Source of the DNA: Paenibacillus paridis
Lineage (GTDB): Bacteria; Bacillota; Bacilli; Paenibacillales; Paenibacillaceae
Assembly (NCBI RefSeq): GCF_006345825.1
Contig: NZ_VCIX01000092.1
Location: forward strand, 682,001 to 746,000
DNA: 64,000 nt
Reading direction: 5' to 3'
The position numbers and the translations under genes are program-made. Shown piece by piece: positions 8,598 to 17,299 of the stretch. The notes under the pieces were generated by a model, which had not been told where the DNA came from, ran no database searches, and worked only from the letters and a program-made list of their open reading frames with translations. The stretch's first letter is position 1; every line of letters begins with the position of its first letter.

Positions 8598-9719
8598 ATG
8601 AAGAATAGGATTAGGAATATGGAGATCATTTCTCGTCACCAACTGCTAACAATATCAATCATTTACCAAATCGGTACCACCATCATATTCGGTTTCGCAG
8701 CAGGTGCAGGCAGAGACTCTTGGCTTGCTGTTTTGATATCCACTTTTTTTGGTACCGTTTTGGTATGGATGTATACAAGAATAACGCATTTAAATCCAGG
8801 TTTAACCTTCATTGAGTGTTATCCGGCACAATTTGGGAAAGTGATCGGTACTCCAATTGCATGGCTTCATCCTCTTTTATTTTTGTATATCGCAGGGCGA
8901 ATCGTAGCTGATATTAAAAGCCTGGTTCCAACGACTATTTTACCGGGCACTCCTCCGTGGGTCATTCTTCTATTCTTTATGGTCGTGATTTCCTATGGGC
9001 TTTTTTTAGGCATTGAGGTGATGGGGAAGCTTGCTGAAATCATTTTACCGATTATTTTATTGATCTTCTTAATAGAAGTCATTTTGATTATTAGTTCAGG
9101 AGTAGTCCATCTTGAAAACTTAACGCCTATACTGGATAAAGGGTGGGGGCGCATTTGGTCTGTCGTTTGGCCGCTAGGTATCATACAATCCTTTGGCGAG
9201 TCACTTGCATTGGCTCTCGTCTGGACTTTAATGAATGAGCGGGCGCGAGTAGGGAGAACGATGATCCTCTCCTCACTGTTCGCTGGTCTGTTCATAGCCT
9301 TTACCGATGCAATGGCTGTTGTTGTTTTCGGAGAAGAAATATTTAAACGTGCCACATACCCGTTGTATGCATTGGTACAAGCAATATCCGTAAGTGATTT
9401 TATCGCACAGCTTGACGCAACAGGCGTTATTTATTTTTGTTTTATGGCTTTCTTGAAAACTTATATTTATCTGTTTGCAACGATTCGTAGTATTCAAAAA
9501 CTGACCTACGCACGAAGAAGCCGCGTTTTCATTTTTCCAGTCGTCAGTATTGCTTTCGTGTTGGGCATGACGATGGCACCTAATGTGGTTGAACATATTG
9601 CCGTTGTTCAGAAAGTGATTCCGTATGATCCCCTCTATTTATCGCTTATGATGGTATTTCCATTTTTGTTGTTTTGCGTCTCATGGATTCGCCAAAAAAA
9701 TAAAACACAGCAGAATTAA
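8598..9719 (+). CDS. Spore germinant receptor permease-like subunit B (GerB family)
   Basis: 373-residue polytopic protein of the GerB/endospore permease family, related to APC amino-acid permeases, located in the spore inner membrane. About ten hydrophobic segments are visible, starting with ISRHQLLTISIIYQIGTTI. B subunits are thought to hold the germinant-binding pocket. The ribosome site before the ATG is poor and the gap to the C gene is only 15 nt, so translation is probably coupled to the upstream gene. Confidence 0.93.
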   Translation: MKNRIRNMEIISRHQLLTISIIYQIGTTIIFGFAAGAGRDSWLAVLISTFFGTVLVWMYTRITHLNPGLTFIECYPAQFGKVIGTPIAWLHPLLFLYIAGRIVADIKSLVPTTILPGTPPWVILLFFMVVISYGLFLGIEVMGKLAEIILPIILLIFLIEVILIISSGVVHLENLTPILDKGWGRIWSVVWPLGIIQSFGESLALALVWTLMNERARVGRTMILSSLFAGLFIAFTDAMAVVVFGEEIFKRATYPLYALVQAISVSDFIAQLDATGVIYFCFMAFLKTYIYLFATIRSIQKLTYARRSRVFIFPVVSIAFVLGMTMAPNVVEHIAVVQKVIPYDPLYLSLMMVFPFLLFCVSWIRQKNKTQQN

Positions 9720-9745
9720 TGTAAATCGAGATTGGAGGGTTTATC

Positions 9746-9919
9746 ATGGGTGATTACATATTGCCCTGGCAATCCAGTGTGATGTTAAAACATCCATGGG
9801 TGCTATCAGCATTTTTTTTGATTATCGCGATCCTTTTATCGTTCCTTACATGGTTTAGGAGAACGCGCCATGAACAAGAGGAAGATTCAAGCGGGAATCA
9901 AGACAGAAACATGGAATGA
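9746..9919 (+). CDS. Small membrane protein, candidate D subunit of the germinant receptor
   Basis: A 57-codon reading frame sits 26 nt after the B gene with a strong GGAGGG 6 nt before its ATG. It encodes a polar start (MGDYILPW), one hydrophobic helix (about residues 19-35, VLSAFFLIIAILLSFLTW) and a charged tail rich in Arg, Glu and Asp. Small one- or two-helix D proteins of 55-75 residues are known in several Bacillus and Clostridium gerA-type operons, where they modulate receptor activity. Position, size and topology support that role here; homology could not be tested. Confidence 0.75.
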   Translation: MGDYILPWQSSVMLKHPWVLSAFFLIIAILLSFLTWFRRTRHEQEEDSSGNQDRNME

Positions 9920-10000
9920 AATCATATGGTTGATAAGATCTGTGACCGAATGGGTGTAGTATAATGAAAGGAAACAGTTAAGAAAGGCAGATTAATCAAC

Positions 10001-11545
10001 ATGCCATCCATGAGTAAACTATTCATTATAGGTCTAACGGTTGCAGCTGTGTTTATTTTGATAGGGCAATGGCGTACCCCTTCCACTTCAGACGTCAACT
10101 CTATCTACTATGTAGACTCTAGTGGTAATGACGAAAACGCGGGCACCAAAAAATATCCTTGGAAAACTCTACAGCATGCAGCAGACGCCGCAAAACCGGG
10201 CAGTACGGTGTATGTGCGAGGAGGCGTCTACAAGCAGAAGCTCAAGATTACTCGATCTGGCTCTGCCGGTGGTCGTTCAATCACCTTCGCAAGCTTTCCG
10301 GGAGAAACGGCAATCATAGATGGAAGGGGGCTTTCTGTCTCAGAGCAGCAAGGTCTTATTGAGATTGAATCTGCCAGCTATATTACGATTCAAGGGTTTG
10401 AAATCCGTAATTTTATAGCAACGCAACATGAACAATTGCCTATTGGCATTTATGTTCACGGCTCAGGCGGCTATATTAAGTTACTGAATAACAAAGTGCA
10501 TGATATTCAAAATACGGCTGAACCGATCGGCAGCGAATTACGTGGACGAGACGCCCACGGTATCGCTGTTTATGGTTCGGATGCGCCAGCCTCCCTGCGC
10601 CATATAACGATAGATGGCAATGAGCTTTACAACCTAGTGCTTGGTTCAAGTGAGTCGCTTGTAATAAATGGAAATGTGGATACTTTTTCCGTGACAAACA
10701 ATCTCATTCATGATGCTGACAATATTGGTATCGATCTCATTGGTTTCGAAGGCGTTTCGCCGCATCGGACCTACGATCAAGTGAGAAACGGATTAGTCAG
10801 CGGAAATCGTGTGTATAACATCACTTCCAACTTTAACCCTTCTTACGGTAAGTCACTTCCAAACCATAGCAATGCTGCTGGCGGCATTTATATTGATGGA
10901 GGCAGAGACAGCGTTATTGAGCGTAATTATAGTTACAACAATGATATTGGCATTGAAATTGCGAGCGAGCATGCAGGGAAGGCGACAAGGGATATTACCG
11001 TCCGAAGTAACATCGTCTACAGCAATCGGTATACGGGAATCGCAATGGGCGGCTACGATAGCGAGCGAGGCGCAACGGTAAATTGCAAGATCATTAACAA
11101 TACGTTGTATCAAAATAACACGCTGAGTGACGGTAGCGGTCAAATTTTGCTACAGTACGATACCAAAAATAATATCATCGCAAATAATATCATATTTGCA
11201 GATTCATCGAATGTTTTTATCTATAACGAACAGAAGAAAAATTCGGGAAATAAGATAGACTATAATCTCTATTACGCTCCCGCAGGCGCAGCGAAAGCAA
11301 GATGGGTTTGGAAGAATAAGGAGTATGTAGGATTCGCCGCGTACCAGGCCAGCACGGGGAATGATAGCCACTCTATCTTTGCCGATCCCCGATTTGTGGA
11401 TCAAGCCGTCAATGACTTTCATCTTAAAGCTGCATCTCCAGCAATCGATGCGGGTAGTCCATACCCCTGGATCATCAAATCCTTGGACATTGACGGTCAA
11501 GCAAGACTACAGGGCGAATCAATAAACATAGGGGCGGTTGAGTAA
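10001..11545 (+). CDS. Membrane-anchored right-handed beta-helix protein (pectate-lyase-like fold)
   Basis: 514-residue extracellular protein. An uncleaved-looking signal anchor (residues 6-22) is followed by YYVDSSGNDENAGTKKYPWKTLQHA, a DUF1565-type entry to parallel beta-helix domains, then many PbH1-type turns rich in Asn and Gly with ITIQGFEIRNF, GIYVHGSGGYI, NNLIHDADNIGIDL and NNTLYQNN. A C-terminal motif with DFHLKAASPAIDAG is common in secreted polysaccharide-binding or lyase proteins. No clear catalytic triad can be assigned, so substrate is open. It follows the ger operon by 81 nt with no terminator between. Confidence 0.82.
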   Translation: MPSMSKLFIIGLTVAAVFILIGQWRTPSTSDVNSIYYVDSSGNDENAGTKKYPWKTLQHAADAAKPGSTVYVRGGVYKQKLKITRSGSAGGRSITFASFPGETAIIDGRGLSVSEQQGLIEIESASYITIQGFEIRNFIATQHEQLPIGIYVHGSGGYIKLLNNKVHDIQNTAEPIGSELRGRDAHGIAVYGSDAPASLRHITIDGNELYNLVLGSSESLVINGNVDTFSVTNNLIHDADNIGIDLIGFEGVSPHRTYDQVRNGLVSGNRVYNITSNFNPSYGKSLPNHSNAAGGIYIDGGRDSVIERNYSYNNDIGIEIASEHAGKATRDITVRSNIVYSNRYTGIAMGGYDSERGATVNCKIINNTLYQNNTLSDGSGQILLQYDTKNNIIANNIIFADSSNVFIYNEQKKNSGNKIDYNLYYAPAGAAKARWVWKNKEYVGFAAYQASTGNDSHSIFADPRFVDQAVNDFHLKAASPAIDAGSPYPWIIKSLDIDGQARLQGESINIGAVE

Positions 11546-11561
11546 TTTATTGCTCGCTCTA

Positions 11562-11586
11562 GCTTTTTAAGCCAGCCTTAAAAAGC
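11562..11586. terminator. AT-rich hairpin after the beta-helix gene
   Basis: Perfect 10-bp inverted repeat (GCTTTTTAAG/CTTAAAAAGC) with a 5-nt loop. There is no separate T run, so termination is uncertain; the T-rich arm itself may serve. Confidence 0.4.
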
Positions 11587-11658
11587 AATTGGAAAATAAA
11601 TGATAAATTGGTATATTAGAATTACTGTGTTGATGTGAACATAACGGAGGGATTAACT

Positions 11659-12120
11659 ATGAGACTAGCGGAAGCGCTTGTCATGCGAGCGGACTGCCAA
11701 CGGAAGGTGGCTCAGATTAAGCAGCGCCTTGGCAGAGTTATAAAGGTTCAAGAAGGAGAGAAGCCTTCGGAATCGCCAACCGAGCTATTGGATGAATTGA
11801 AGCGGACGCTCGATGATTTGGCCGTCTGGGTGAAGAAGATTAATAAGACAAACGCTTTAAGTGCGTTTGATGATAGCATAAGCTTGGCAGAAGCGCTGTC
11901 GGAACGTGACCGTATCATGCAGCATCGGAATATTTTGAATGAGATGCTTAGTGAAGCTTCCATTAGGCAGGAACGATACAGTCGGCAAGAAGTGAAATTT
12001 TACACCACCATTGAGATCCCTGTTCTTCAGAAAGAGGTTGACGAGCTGTCAAGGAAATACCGTGAGCTCGACTTTAAGATTCAGGAGAAAAATTGGAGCA
12101 CGGTTTTGCTGGAAAGTTAA
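11659..12120 (+). CDS. DIP1984/septicolysin-like family protein
   Basis: 153 residues from the ATG that sits 8 nt after GGAGG; an upstream in-frame GTG at 11635 has no ribosome site. Entirely helical and charged, with MRLAEALVMRADCQRK and an internal LAEALSERD that repeats the opening motif, suggesting a coiled-coil hairpin. It resembles the DIP1984 (septicolysin-annotated) family, whose function is not established. Soluble, no signal peptide. Stands alone between hairpins. Confidence 0.7.
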   Translation: MRLAEALVMRADCQRKVAQIKQRLGRVIKVQEGEKPSESPTELLDELKRTLDDLAVWVKKINKTNALSAFDDSISLAEALSERDRIMQHRNILNEMLSEASIRQERYSRQEVKFYTTIEIPVLQKEVDELSRKYRELDFKIQEKNWSTVLLES

Positions 12121-12347
12121 ACAAGTCGGTAACCCAAATCATATAAGCGAGCACAACCCCCCAACGGGTAGTTGGACCTTGATGTAAATGCCGGGCCATA
12201 TTTACAAAACATAACGAATTAGCCCAATAATGTAACAAGAGTGCGCTTTAGCATGTAACAAGGCTGTATGTTGTTTAATGTAACTACCGCGTGCTGGTGT
12301 ATGGTTTAGGTGAGGGTGGGTTCGGGGACTTGTTCAAATCTTTTGCG

Positions 12348-12384
12348 GAGACAGTTAGCTTGTTGCTAACCTGTCTCTTTTTTA
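12348..12384 (+). terminator. Rho-independent terminator
   Basis: GAGACAG-TTAGC pairs with GCTAA-CTGTCTC (one bulged C) and is followed by seven T residues. It terminates reading from the 11659-12120 gene. The 227 nt between that gene and this hairpin hold no convincing reading frame. Confidence 0.88.
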
Positions 12385-12416
12385 TATAATGCCTATTGGA
12401 AGTGGTGATCTGGATC

Positions 12417-12986
12417 ATGGGGATGGATTTCGTTTGTTACATAGGACATCAGTTGAGCAAAAATGATCTAATCCAGATGTCTGAGCAGTTAAATAAAGGT
12501 AGCTTTAAGTACATATCAGCCTTCATAGAAGATCTGTTAAAGTATAACCCTGATGATGTAAATCAGAAGTGGGAAGCGAACACGGAGGTTCTAGGAGATG
12601 AACTATGCCTTTACGGACCTTGCTGCCTCAAATTTACCTTCTCTGAACAGGTATGCAAGATCGATCATTTTACTCGGTGGCTTACTTTTATATTAAACGA
12701 TTCAGAAACTGATTTTAGAGGTCATTTGAGAAATGTAGCGTATGAGTTAACTCGATATTTCCATTCGACTTTTGCTATCTATGTTCCTGATAGTGGAGTG
12801 AAGGAATCAGCTATTATGGATTTTTTCTGGGATGATGAAAATAAAAGCATTGATTATATGAAGGAATGGCTGCTAACAAATTGCGGTGAACCCAAACGCG
12901 AAATTGAAGATATTTTTCAAGATGGAGGTGATTATTGGGAATCGGATGGATATTTCATTGATTACTTTAAAGATTATACCGAATAG
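12417..12986 (+). CDS. Hypothetical acidic protein
   Basis: About 189 residues, not recognised. The start is set at the ATG with GGTGAT 7 nt upstream; the frame is open back to a TTG at 12396. The protein is soluble, acidic (many Asp/Glu, several Trp and Tyr in the C-terminal third) and contains the cysteine pair GPCCLKF near residue 72. It looks like the small single-domain proteins common in Bacillales accessory regions (some of which are immunity proteins), but nothing in it assigns a role. The gap to the next gene is 32 nt. Confidence 0.65.
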   Translation: MGMDFVCYIGHQLSKNDLIQMSEQLNKGSFKYISAFIEDLLKYNPDDVNQKWEANTEVLGDELCLYGPCCLKFTFSEQVCKIDHFTRWLTFILNDSETDFRGHLRNVAYELTRYFHSTFAIYVPDSGVKESAIMDFFWDDENKSIDYMKEWLLTNCGEPKREIEDIFQDGGDYWESDGYFIDYFKDYTE

Positions 12987-13018
12987 AGTGATACAGATGG
13001 GAAAGGAGATGAGACCAA

Positions 13019-14287
13019 TTGCAAGCCATACGATCGAAGCTAGATCAATATCTGAATAAATATCTGGAATTGTGGGACTTTTACGGAGTTATTCAAGTTA
13101 CCCAAAAAAGCGAAGTGCTCTTTGAAAAAGCGTACGGTTATGCAAGTATCGAATTTGGGCTCGAAAATGATATGAATTCATGCTTCTCCATCGCATCCAT
13201 GTCCAAACAGTTTACTGCGTTTGCAATTATGCTCCTATATGAACAGAAATTACTGGATATCGATCAATCTGCACAATTATATCTTCCTGCAAATATGAAG
13301 ATTGACGAATCGATCACGGTCCATCATTTATTATCGCACACTTCAGGGTTATATAATTTTTATCAGTTCGAGGATGATTTTTTTGCTGGATACAACAGAA
13401 TGGAATATTCACGAAATGAATTTTTTCAGCGGTACATAAACAAAAAGCCGACAAAGCCGGCTGGCGTCACCTATGACTATAACAACTCAAACTATAATTT
13501 GCTTGCTTGGATCATTGAACAGGTCTCAGAAGAAAAATATGCAACTTTCATACGAAACCATATATTTTTGCCCTTAGCTATGATGAATAGTGAAGTGGAC
13601 GACAGCTGTAAAATTATTAATAACAAATCAAGCAATTATGTGAAAGATTATGATTCCAACATCAAAAGTCCCTATTATAATGAGAAATTCAGCATTGGCG
13701 CAGGCGCGATTATCTCAAACTGCGATGATTTGTACAAATGGTATCGCTGTTTGCGGGATCGGAACATCCTGTCGCCAAAAACGTACGCTAGGTTTTTCAA
13801 AGAGAATAAAAACAACTACTGCTATGGACTGGAGCATTACCATACTTACGGGACAGATAGCTATTCTCATGGAGGAGACCACCTTGGGGTGAGCACGTAT
13901 ATGCAGCATTATTACGATGAAGACATTTGTATCATTATTCTCTCTAATAATGAAGCAGTCAATCAGTATAGGGTTGGCAAAGCGATTTCAGATATTTTAC
14001 ATCAATTTGATATAGAGGCTCCGACTAAACATGAGGAGTTTCCAATCAGCGAAAACAAGCTTAAAGAATATTGTGGAACTTACTTGAAAGATAAAATAGA
14101 AGTTGAATTTAGTAAGGGTAAGTTATATTTTACGAGATTCGCTGGCAATCTTCATATTGAGATTTATCCGGTGGGCGAAGGGCGGTTCGTTCGTAGATTT
14201 TTTGACCAGATCCATCCGTACACGATAGCAAAGAATGAAAATGGTGAGATGACGTTTTTGGGGCATACAAAGCATAGCGGTGTGTAA
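13019..14287 (+). CDS. Serine hydrolase of the beta-lactamase/penicillin-binding family (class C-like)
   Basis: 422 residues beginning at a TTG behind AAAGGAG. The serine-acylase motifs are present: SMSK (SxxK nucleophile) near residue 60 and YNNSNYN (YxN) near residue 160, with HGG-like SHGGDHLG near residue 290 as the third element. The C-terminal about 90 residues form a separate beta domain (EYCGTYLKDKIEVEF) as seen in esterases and D-aminopeptidase-like members. No signal peptide, so probably cytosolic; a peptidase or esterase is likelier than a true beta-lactamase. Confidence 0.88.
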   Translation: MQAIRSKLDQYLNKYLELWDFYGVIQVTQKSEVLFEKAYGYASIEFGLENDMNSCFSIASMSKQFTAFAIMLLYEQKLLDIDQSAQLYLPANMKIDESITVHHLLSHTSGLYNFYQFEDDFFAGYNRMEYSRNEFFQRYINKKPTKPAGVTYDYNNSNYNLLAWIIEQVSEEKYATFIRNHIFLPLAMMNSEVDDSCKIINNKSSNYVKDYDSNIKSPYYNEKFSIGAGAIISNCDDLYKWYRCLRDRNILSPKTYARFFKENKNNYCYGLEHYHTYGTDSYSHGGDHLGVSTYMQHYYDEDICIIILSNNEAVNQYRVGKAISDILHQFDIEAPTKHEEFPISENKLKEYCGTYLKDKIEVEFSKGKLYFTRFAGNLHIEIYPVGEGRFVRRFFDQIHPYTIAKNENGEMTFLGHTKHSGV

Positions 14288-14401
14288 AGTTGATTTAAGA
14301 TATTCATTGCCTATAACCTCTACATTTCAAGTGATATGCTTTATTTATCAGATGCGCAGCTGATGTCACGATGACTTGAAAATGGAAAAGGAGATAAAAA
14401 G

Positions 14402-15106
14402 ATGAACAAGGACCATATCATTAAATCGTTGCTTTCGGAGAAGGTACGGATGACTCCGAATGGATTTGTTGCAGATCAATTGAGCCCAGCACAGTTTGAA
14501 GATGTTCATGAGTTATTTTTTGACCATCTATTAGAAATTAGCTCGTCAGATATTGCGGGAGTAGAGGGATATGGTGAATTCGATGAGAATTGTAAAACGG
14601 AATATGAAAGCTGCAGAGAGTATCTGATCGGTACCTTTGCAGAAGATAAAGAAGGCTATTGGTATAATTGGAAAGAGCTATTCGAAACGACGGTTCTCAA
14701 GCGCGATTTTTTTGAAAAATATTTCAAGGAAATGGAAGACAGAATTCGTTATTGTGAAGGGCAACGTTTTTTGGTTTACAATAATACGTTTTTTGTCAAT
14801 ATGATTACAGACGGAACGAGCAACGTTGGCTTCCCTGATTGGAGCAGATCCGGCATAGGCGACTTTCTGTTGGATTTTGCCATTATGGACTTAAATAAGC
14901 CTTACTTAAACGTACCGGAATTGTTGGTGGAGTATTGCAAGAAAAGGGATATCATCATTCCGGATTTTAAAGAAAGGTACTTATGTATGGCTTATTATAA
15001 AGGGATTGATACACTGCGCTGGCATGCGTCAATTGACGATACGGAATCTTGCTTGTCTATCATGAAATCAATCGGTGAACTGAAAGATCGACTATATGCG
15101 ATATAG
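14402..15106 (+). CDS. N-lobe-less aminoglycoside-phosphotransferase-like protein with altered catalytic loop
   Basis: 234 residues. From about residue 30 on it matches the C-lobe of hygromycin/aminoglycoside phosphotransferases: GVEGYGEFD, EGYWYNWKELF, then the catalytic loop region, PDWSRSGIGDFLLDFA (DFG-equivalent Asp kept) and KERYLCMAYYKGIDTLRW. The roughly 100-residue ATP-binding N-lobe is missing, and the usual HGD loop reads VYNN, replacing the catalytic His and Asp. It therefore cannot be a normal kinase. The frame is intact with AAAGGAG before the ATG. Either a decaying gene or a pseudokinase with a binding role. The next gene follows by 11 nt. Confidence 0.78.
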   Translation: MNKDHIIKSLLSEKVRMTPNGFVADQLSPAQFEDVHELFFDHLLEISSSDIAGVEGYGEFDENCKTEYESCREYLIGTFAEDKEGYWYNWKELFETTVLKRDFFEKYFKEMEDRIRYCEGQRFLVYNNTFFVNMITDGTSNVGFPDWSRSGIGDFLLDFAIMDLNKPYLNVPELLVEYCKKRDIIIPDFKERYLCMAYYKGIDTLRWHASIDDTESCLSIMKSIGELKDRLYAI

Positions 15107-15117
15107 ATGGTGATGGT

Positions 15118-15816
15118 ATGAAATATGAAAATGCCAGCGATGTGTTGCCCGAGGAACTGTTGAAGCAAATTCAGAAATACGCCGCAGGAAAACTTCTTTA
15201 TATTCCTTCCGGTGATGAAAAAAAGGCATGGGGAGAAACCACCGGTTACCGGAATCAATTGCAGAGGCGAAACGTAATGATTCGCAATATGTACAATCAC
15301 GGGAGGACGGTTTCGGAGCTTGCGGATGAATACTTCTTATCCCTTGATTCCATTAAGAAAATCATCTATTCAAGGAAAAATGAAAAGCATTTAACGTATG
15401 CTCCGGTATTAGCATCCGCTGTACAATATGCCAATGCCGGAATGTTCGAGGAATGGATTCAATGCTATCTGCTGCTTACCCGAAAGGCATCTCCTATTCT
15501 AGATGAGTTCATGAAGGAAGATCATTTATATTTTGGCATCGTAAAGTTCCCATTGCGTCTTATTCAGTGTAAGGGTATCGATAGTGGAGCCAACCATTTA
15601 GTTGAAGCTGATGAACCAATATCCGCGCTCCCGCCGCTACTCATTCAATATGAAGAAGGCAAATTTGATTGTATCGTACAAAACGAGCTATTGGCCAAGT
15701 TAAAACAACGAAAAGTAAACGCGTATCCAACCATCATTGTTTTGAAAGGCAATGCCGATTACAAAAGATTTATGAAATATTATGGCACTGTTTTATTTTT
15801 TGTCGATAAAGTTTGA
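15118..15816 (+). CDS. CD3324-type HTH domain fused to an unknown C-terminal domain
   Basis: 232 residues. The first about 85 match the CD3324/Mor-activator-like family: DVLPEELLKQIQKYAAGKLLYIP, a Trp-Gly after a basic stretch, and a helix-turn-helix around VSELADEYFLSLDSIKKII. CD3324 proteins are normally about 90 residues; here 140 extra residues follow (EEWIQCYLLLTRKAS, PLRLIQCKGID), which I do not recognise. That tail ends in a hydrophobic segment, YYGTVLFFVDKV. The gene lies 11 nt behind the APH-like gene and is probably cotranslated with it. Likely a DNA-binding regulator with a ligand- or partner-binding tail. Confidence 0.7.
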   Translation: MKYENASDVLPEELLKQIQKYAAGKLLYIPSGDEKKAWGETTGYRNQLQRRNVMIRNMYNHGRTVSELADEYFLSLDSIKKIIYSRKNEKHLTYAPVLASAVQYANAGMFEEWIQCYLLLTRKASPILDEFMKEDHLYFGIVKFPLRLIQCKGIDSGANHLVEADEPISALPPLLIQYEEGKFDCIVQNELLAKLKQRKVNAYPTIIVLKGNADYKRFMKYYGTVLFFVDKV

Positions 15817-15985
15817 TTTTTAGCAACGATCATTCAGACTAATCAAAACATGAAAATCAAGAAAAGCTAATTTCTCTTTTTCCACAGACATTCCGCCGTT
15901 ATGATGAGTAAAAGATATTCAATGGATTGAATGTATTTGAAAAGTCGAATCGGAAAATTAAAGGAATTGTGGGAGACAAATATCA

Positions 15986-16762
15986 ATGAAATCTATAACA
16001 CAGCTACTGCATTTTGGTTATCATCAGGCAATGAGCTGCATCTTTCCTGTAGCTATCTTTGGAACTTTAGCTCTCTCTAGCCAAATTGAAATACCTTTCA
16101 TTCCTCGTTACGATGCCATTCTAATTATCTTGCTTGGAGTACAATACCTCATGTACAAGAGCGGTTTAGAAACAAGGGATGAGATTAAAGTCATCTGTAT
16201 CTTTCATCTTATTGGTTTGGTGCTGGAAATTTATAAGGTAGGGATGGAATCTTGGTCATATCCTGAGCTCGGGTATTCGAAAGTGCTGGGTGTCCCGCTT
16301 TATAGTGGATTTATGTATGCAAGCGTAGCAAGCTTTATGTGTCAAGTGTGGCGGAGACTACGGATGGATATAACCGGCTGGCCTGGACTTATTCCATCGT
16401 CGCTGTTAGGTGGAGCCATCTATTTGAATTTTTTCACGCATCATTATATTCCCGATTATCGCTGGTGGCTGACGGCGCTTGTATTTATTGTCTTTTGGAA
16501 AACAAAGATCATCTATAGGGTAAGGATGATCACTTATCGAATGCCCTTAACGCTAGCTTTTATCATTGTTGGTTTCTTCATCTGGTTAGCGGAGAATATA
16601 GCAACTTTCTTTGATGCTTGGAAATACCCTGACCAGCACCAGACCTGGCATTTGGTTGGTTTTAGTAAGATCAGCTCTTGGTTCCTGCTGGTCATCATCA
16701 GCGTCATCATCGTTGCTCAGCTGAAACATGTGAAAGCTGGCCGAGTAACGAATGATACTTAA
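15986..16762 (+). CDS. DUF817 integral membrane protein
   Basis: 258 residues, about eight hydrophobic helices, matching the DUF817 family (conserved FHLIGLVLEIYKV, MESWSYPE near residue 90, GFMYASVASFMCQVWRR and the C-terminal WLAENIATFFDAWKYPDQ). Function unknown in all members; conserved Trp, Tyr and His residues face the membrane ends. GGGAGA precedes the ATG. Stands alone. Confidence 0.85.
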   Translation: MKSITQLLHFGYHQAMSCIFPVAIFGTLALSSQIEIPFIPRYDAILIILLGVQYLMYKSGLETRDEIKVICIFHLIGLVLEIYKVGMESWSYPELGYSKVLGVPLYSGFMYASVASFMCQVWRRLRMDITGWPGLIPSSLLGGAIYLNFFTHHYIPDYRWWLTALVFIVFWKTKIIYRVRMITYRMPLTLAFIIVGFFIWLAENIATFFDAWKYPDQHQTWHLVGFSKISSWFLLVIISVIIVAQLKHVKAGRVTNDT

Positions 16763-16831
16763 GTAGGGGATATTTGATTAGAGAAACCTTTTTATACCAT
16801 TTACGTCTAGGAGGTAGAGGCTTTGTAGGAG

Positions 16832-17254
16832 GTGGTTATTGTAAAAAAATATTTACTTGTCTTCGTTTCGGCATCTCTTTTATTATTTATTCTTGGATGT
16901 AATGAGAAGAGCCAGGATGCTAGTCTAACCAACAACGAGGTTCTAATTGATCTAGTTTGTATAGCACATACGGGCACTAATGAATGCTCAGATCGGAAAT
17001 TTAGTGATCTCGAATCATTTGAATTATTTAAAACGGCAGCAGATCGTGCAGTGAAAATGCAGGGTATTCTTAATTATGCAGCAGAATATACGTTGAGCAT
17101 TACATTTCAGAATCAAATAACAAAAAAATATCATCTTTCTTTAGGTACGGATAGAGAGATGAAGGGGTTATTGGTGGATCTTGCAAATACCCATGAGGGC
17201 TATGAAATTCCTATAACAGAAGCCAACAAATTAAGGGATTTGATGAAAGGTTAA
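16832..17254 (+). CDS. Small lipoprotein, start codon ambiguous (GTG or ATT)
   Basis: Up to 140 residues: a signal peptide ending in lipobox ILGC, then a polar exported domain with one Cys pair (LVCIAHTGTNECSD). Not recognised as a family. The perfect AGGAGG at 16827-16832 overlaps the GTG start, so that start cannot use it. Six bases downstream an in-frame ATT at 16838, 5 nt after the AGGAGG, would give MVKKYLLVF, a textbook lipoprotein beginning. The alternative is GTG at 16832 using a second AGGAGG at 16809-16814, with long spacing. Confidence 0.7.
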   Translation: MVIVKKYLLVFVSASLLLFILGCNEKSQDASLTNNEVLIDLVCIAHTGTNECSDRKFSDLESFELFKTAADRAVKMQGILNYAAEYTLSITFQNQITKKYHLSLGTDREMKGLLVDLANTHEGYEIPITEANKLRDLMKG

Positions 17255-17274
17255 AATCCAAGAAGCAAGACGGG

Positions 17275-17299
17275 CTGCTCGCGAGGGCAGTCTTTTTTT
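17275..17299 (+). terminator. Rho-independent terminator
   Basis: CTGCTC and GGGCAG close a GCGA tetraloop and are followed by eight or more T residues. It lies 20 nt after the lipoprotein stop. Confidence 0.75.

Noticed and set aside
9960..9965. TATAAT as a separate promoter for the beta-helix gene
   Set aside because: No -35 hexamer at suitable spacing.
13019..14287. True class C beta-lactamase
   Set aside because: SxxK and YxN are shared by esterases and peptidases; no signal peptide and no KTG-type third motif point away from a secreted beta-lactamase.
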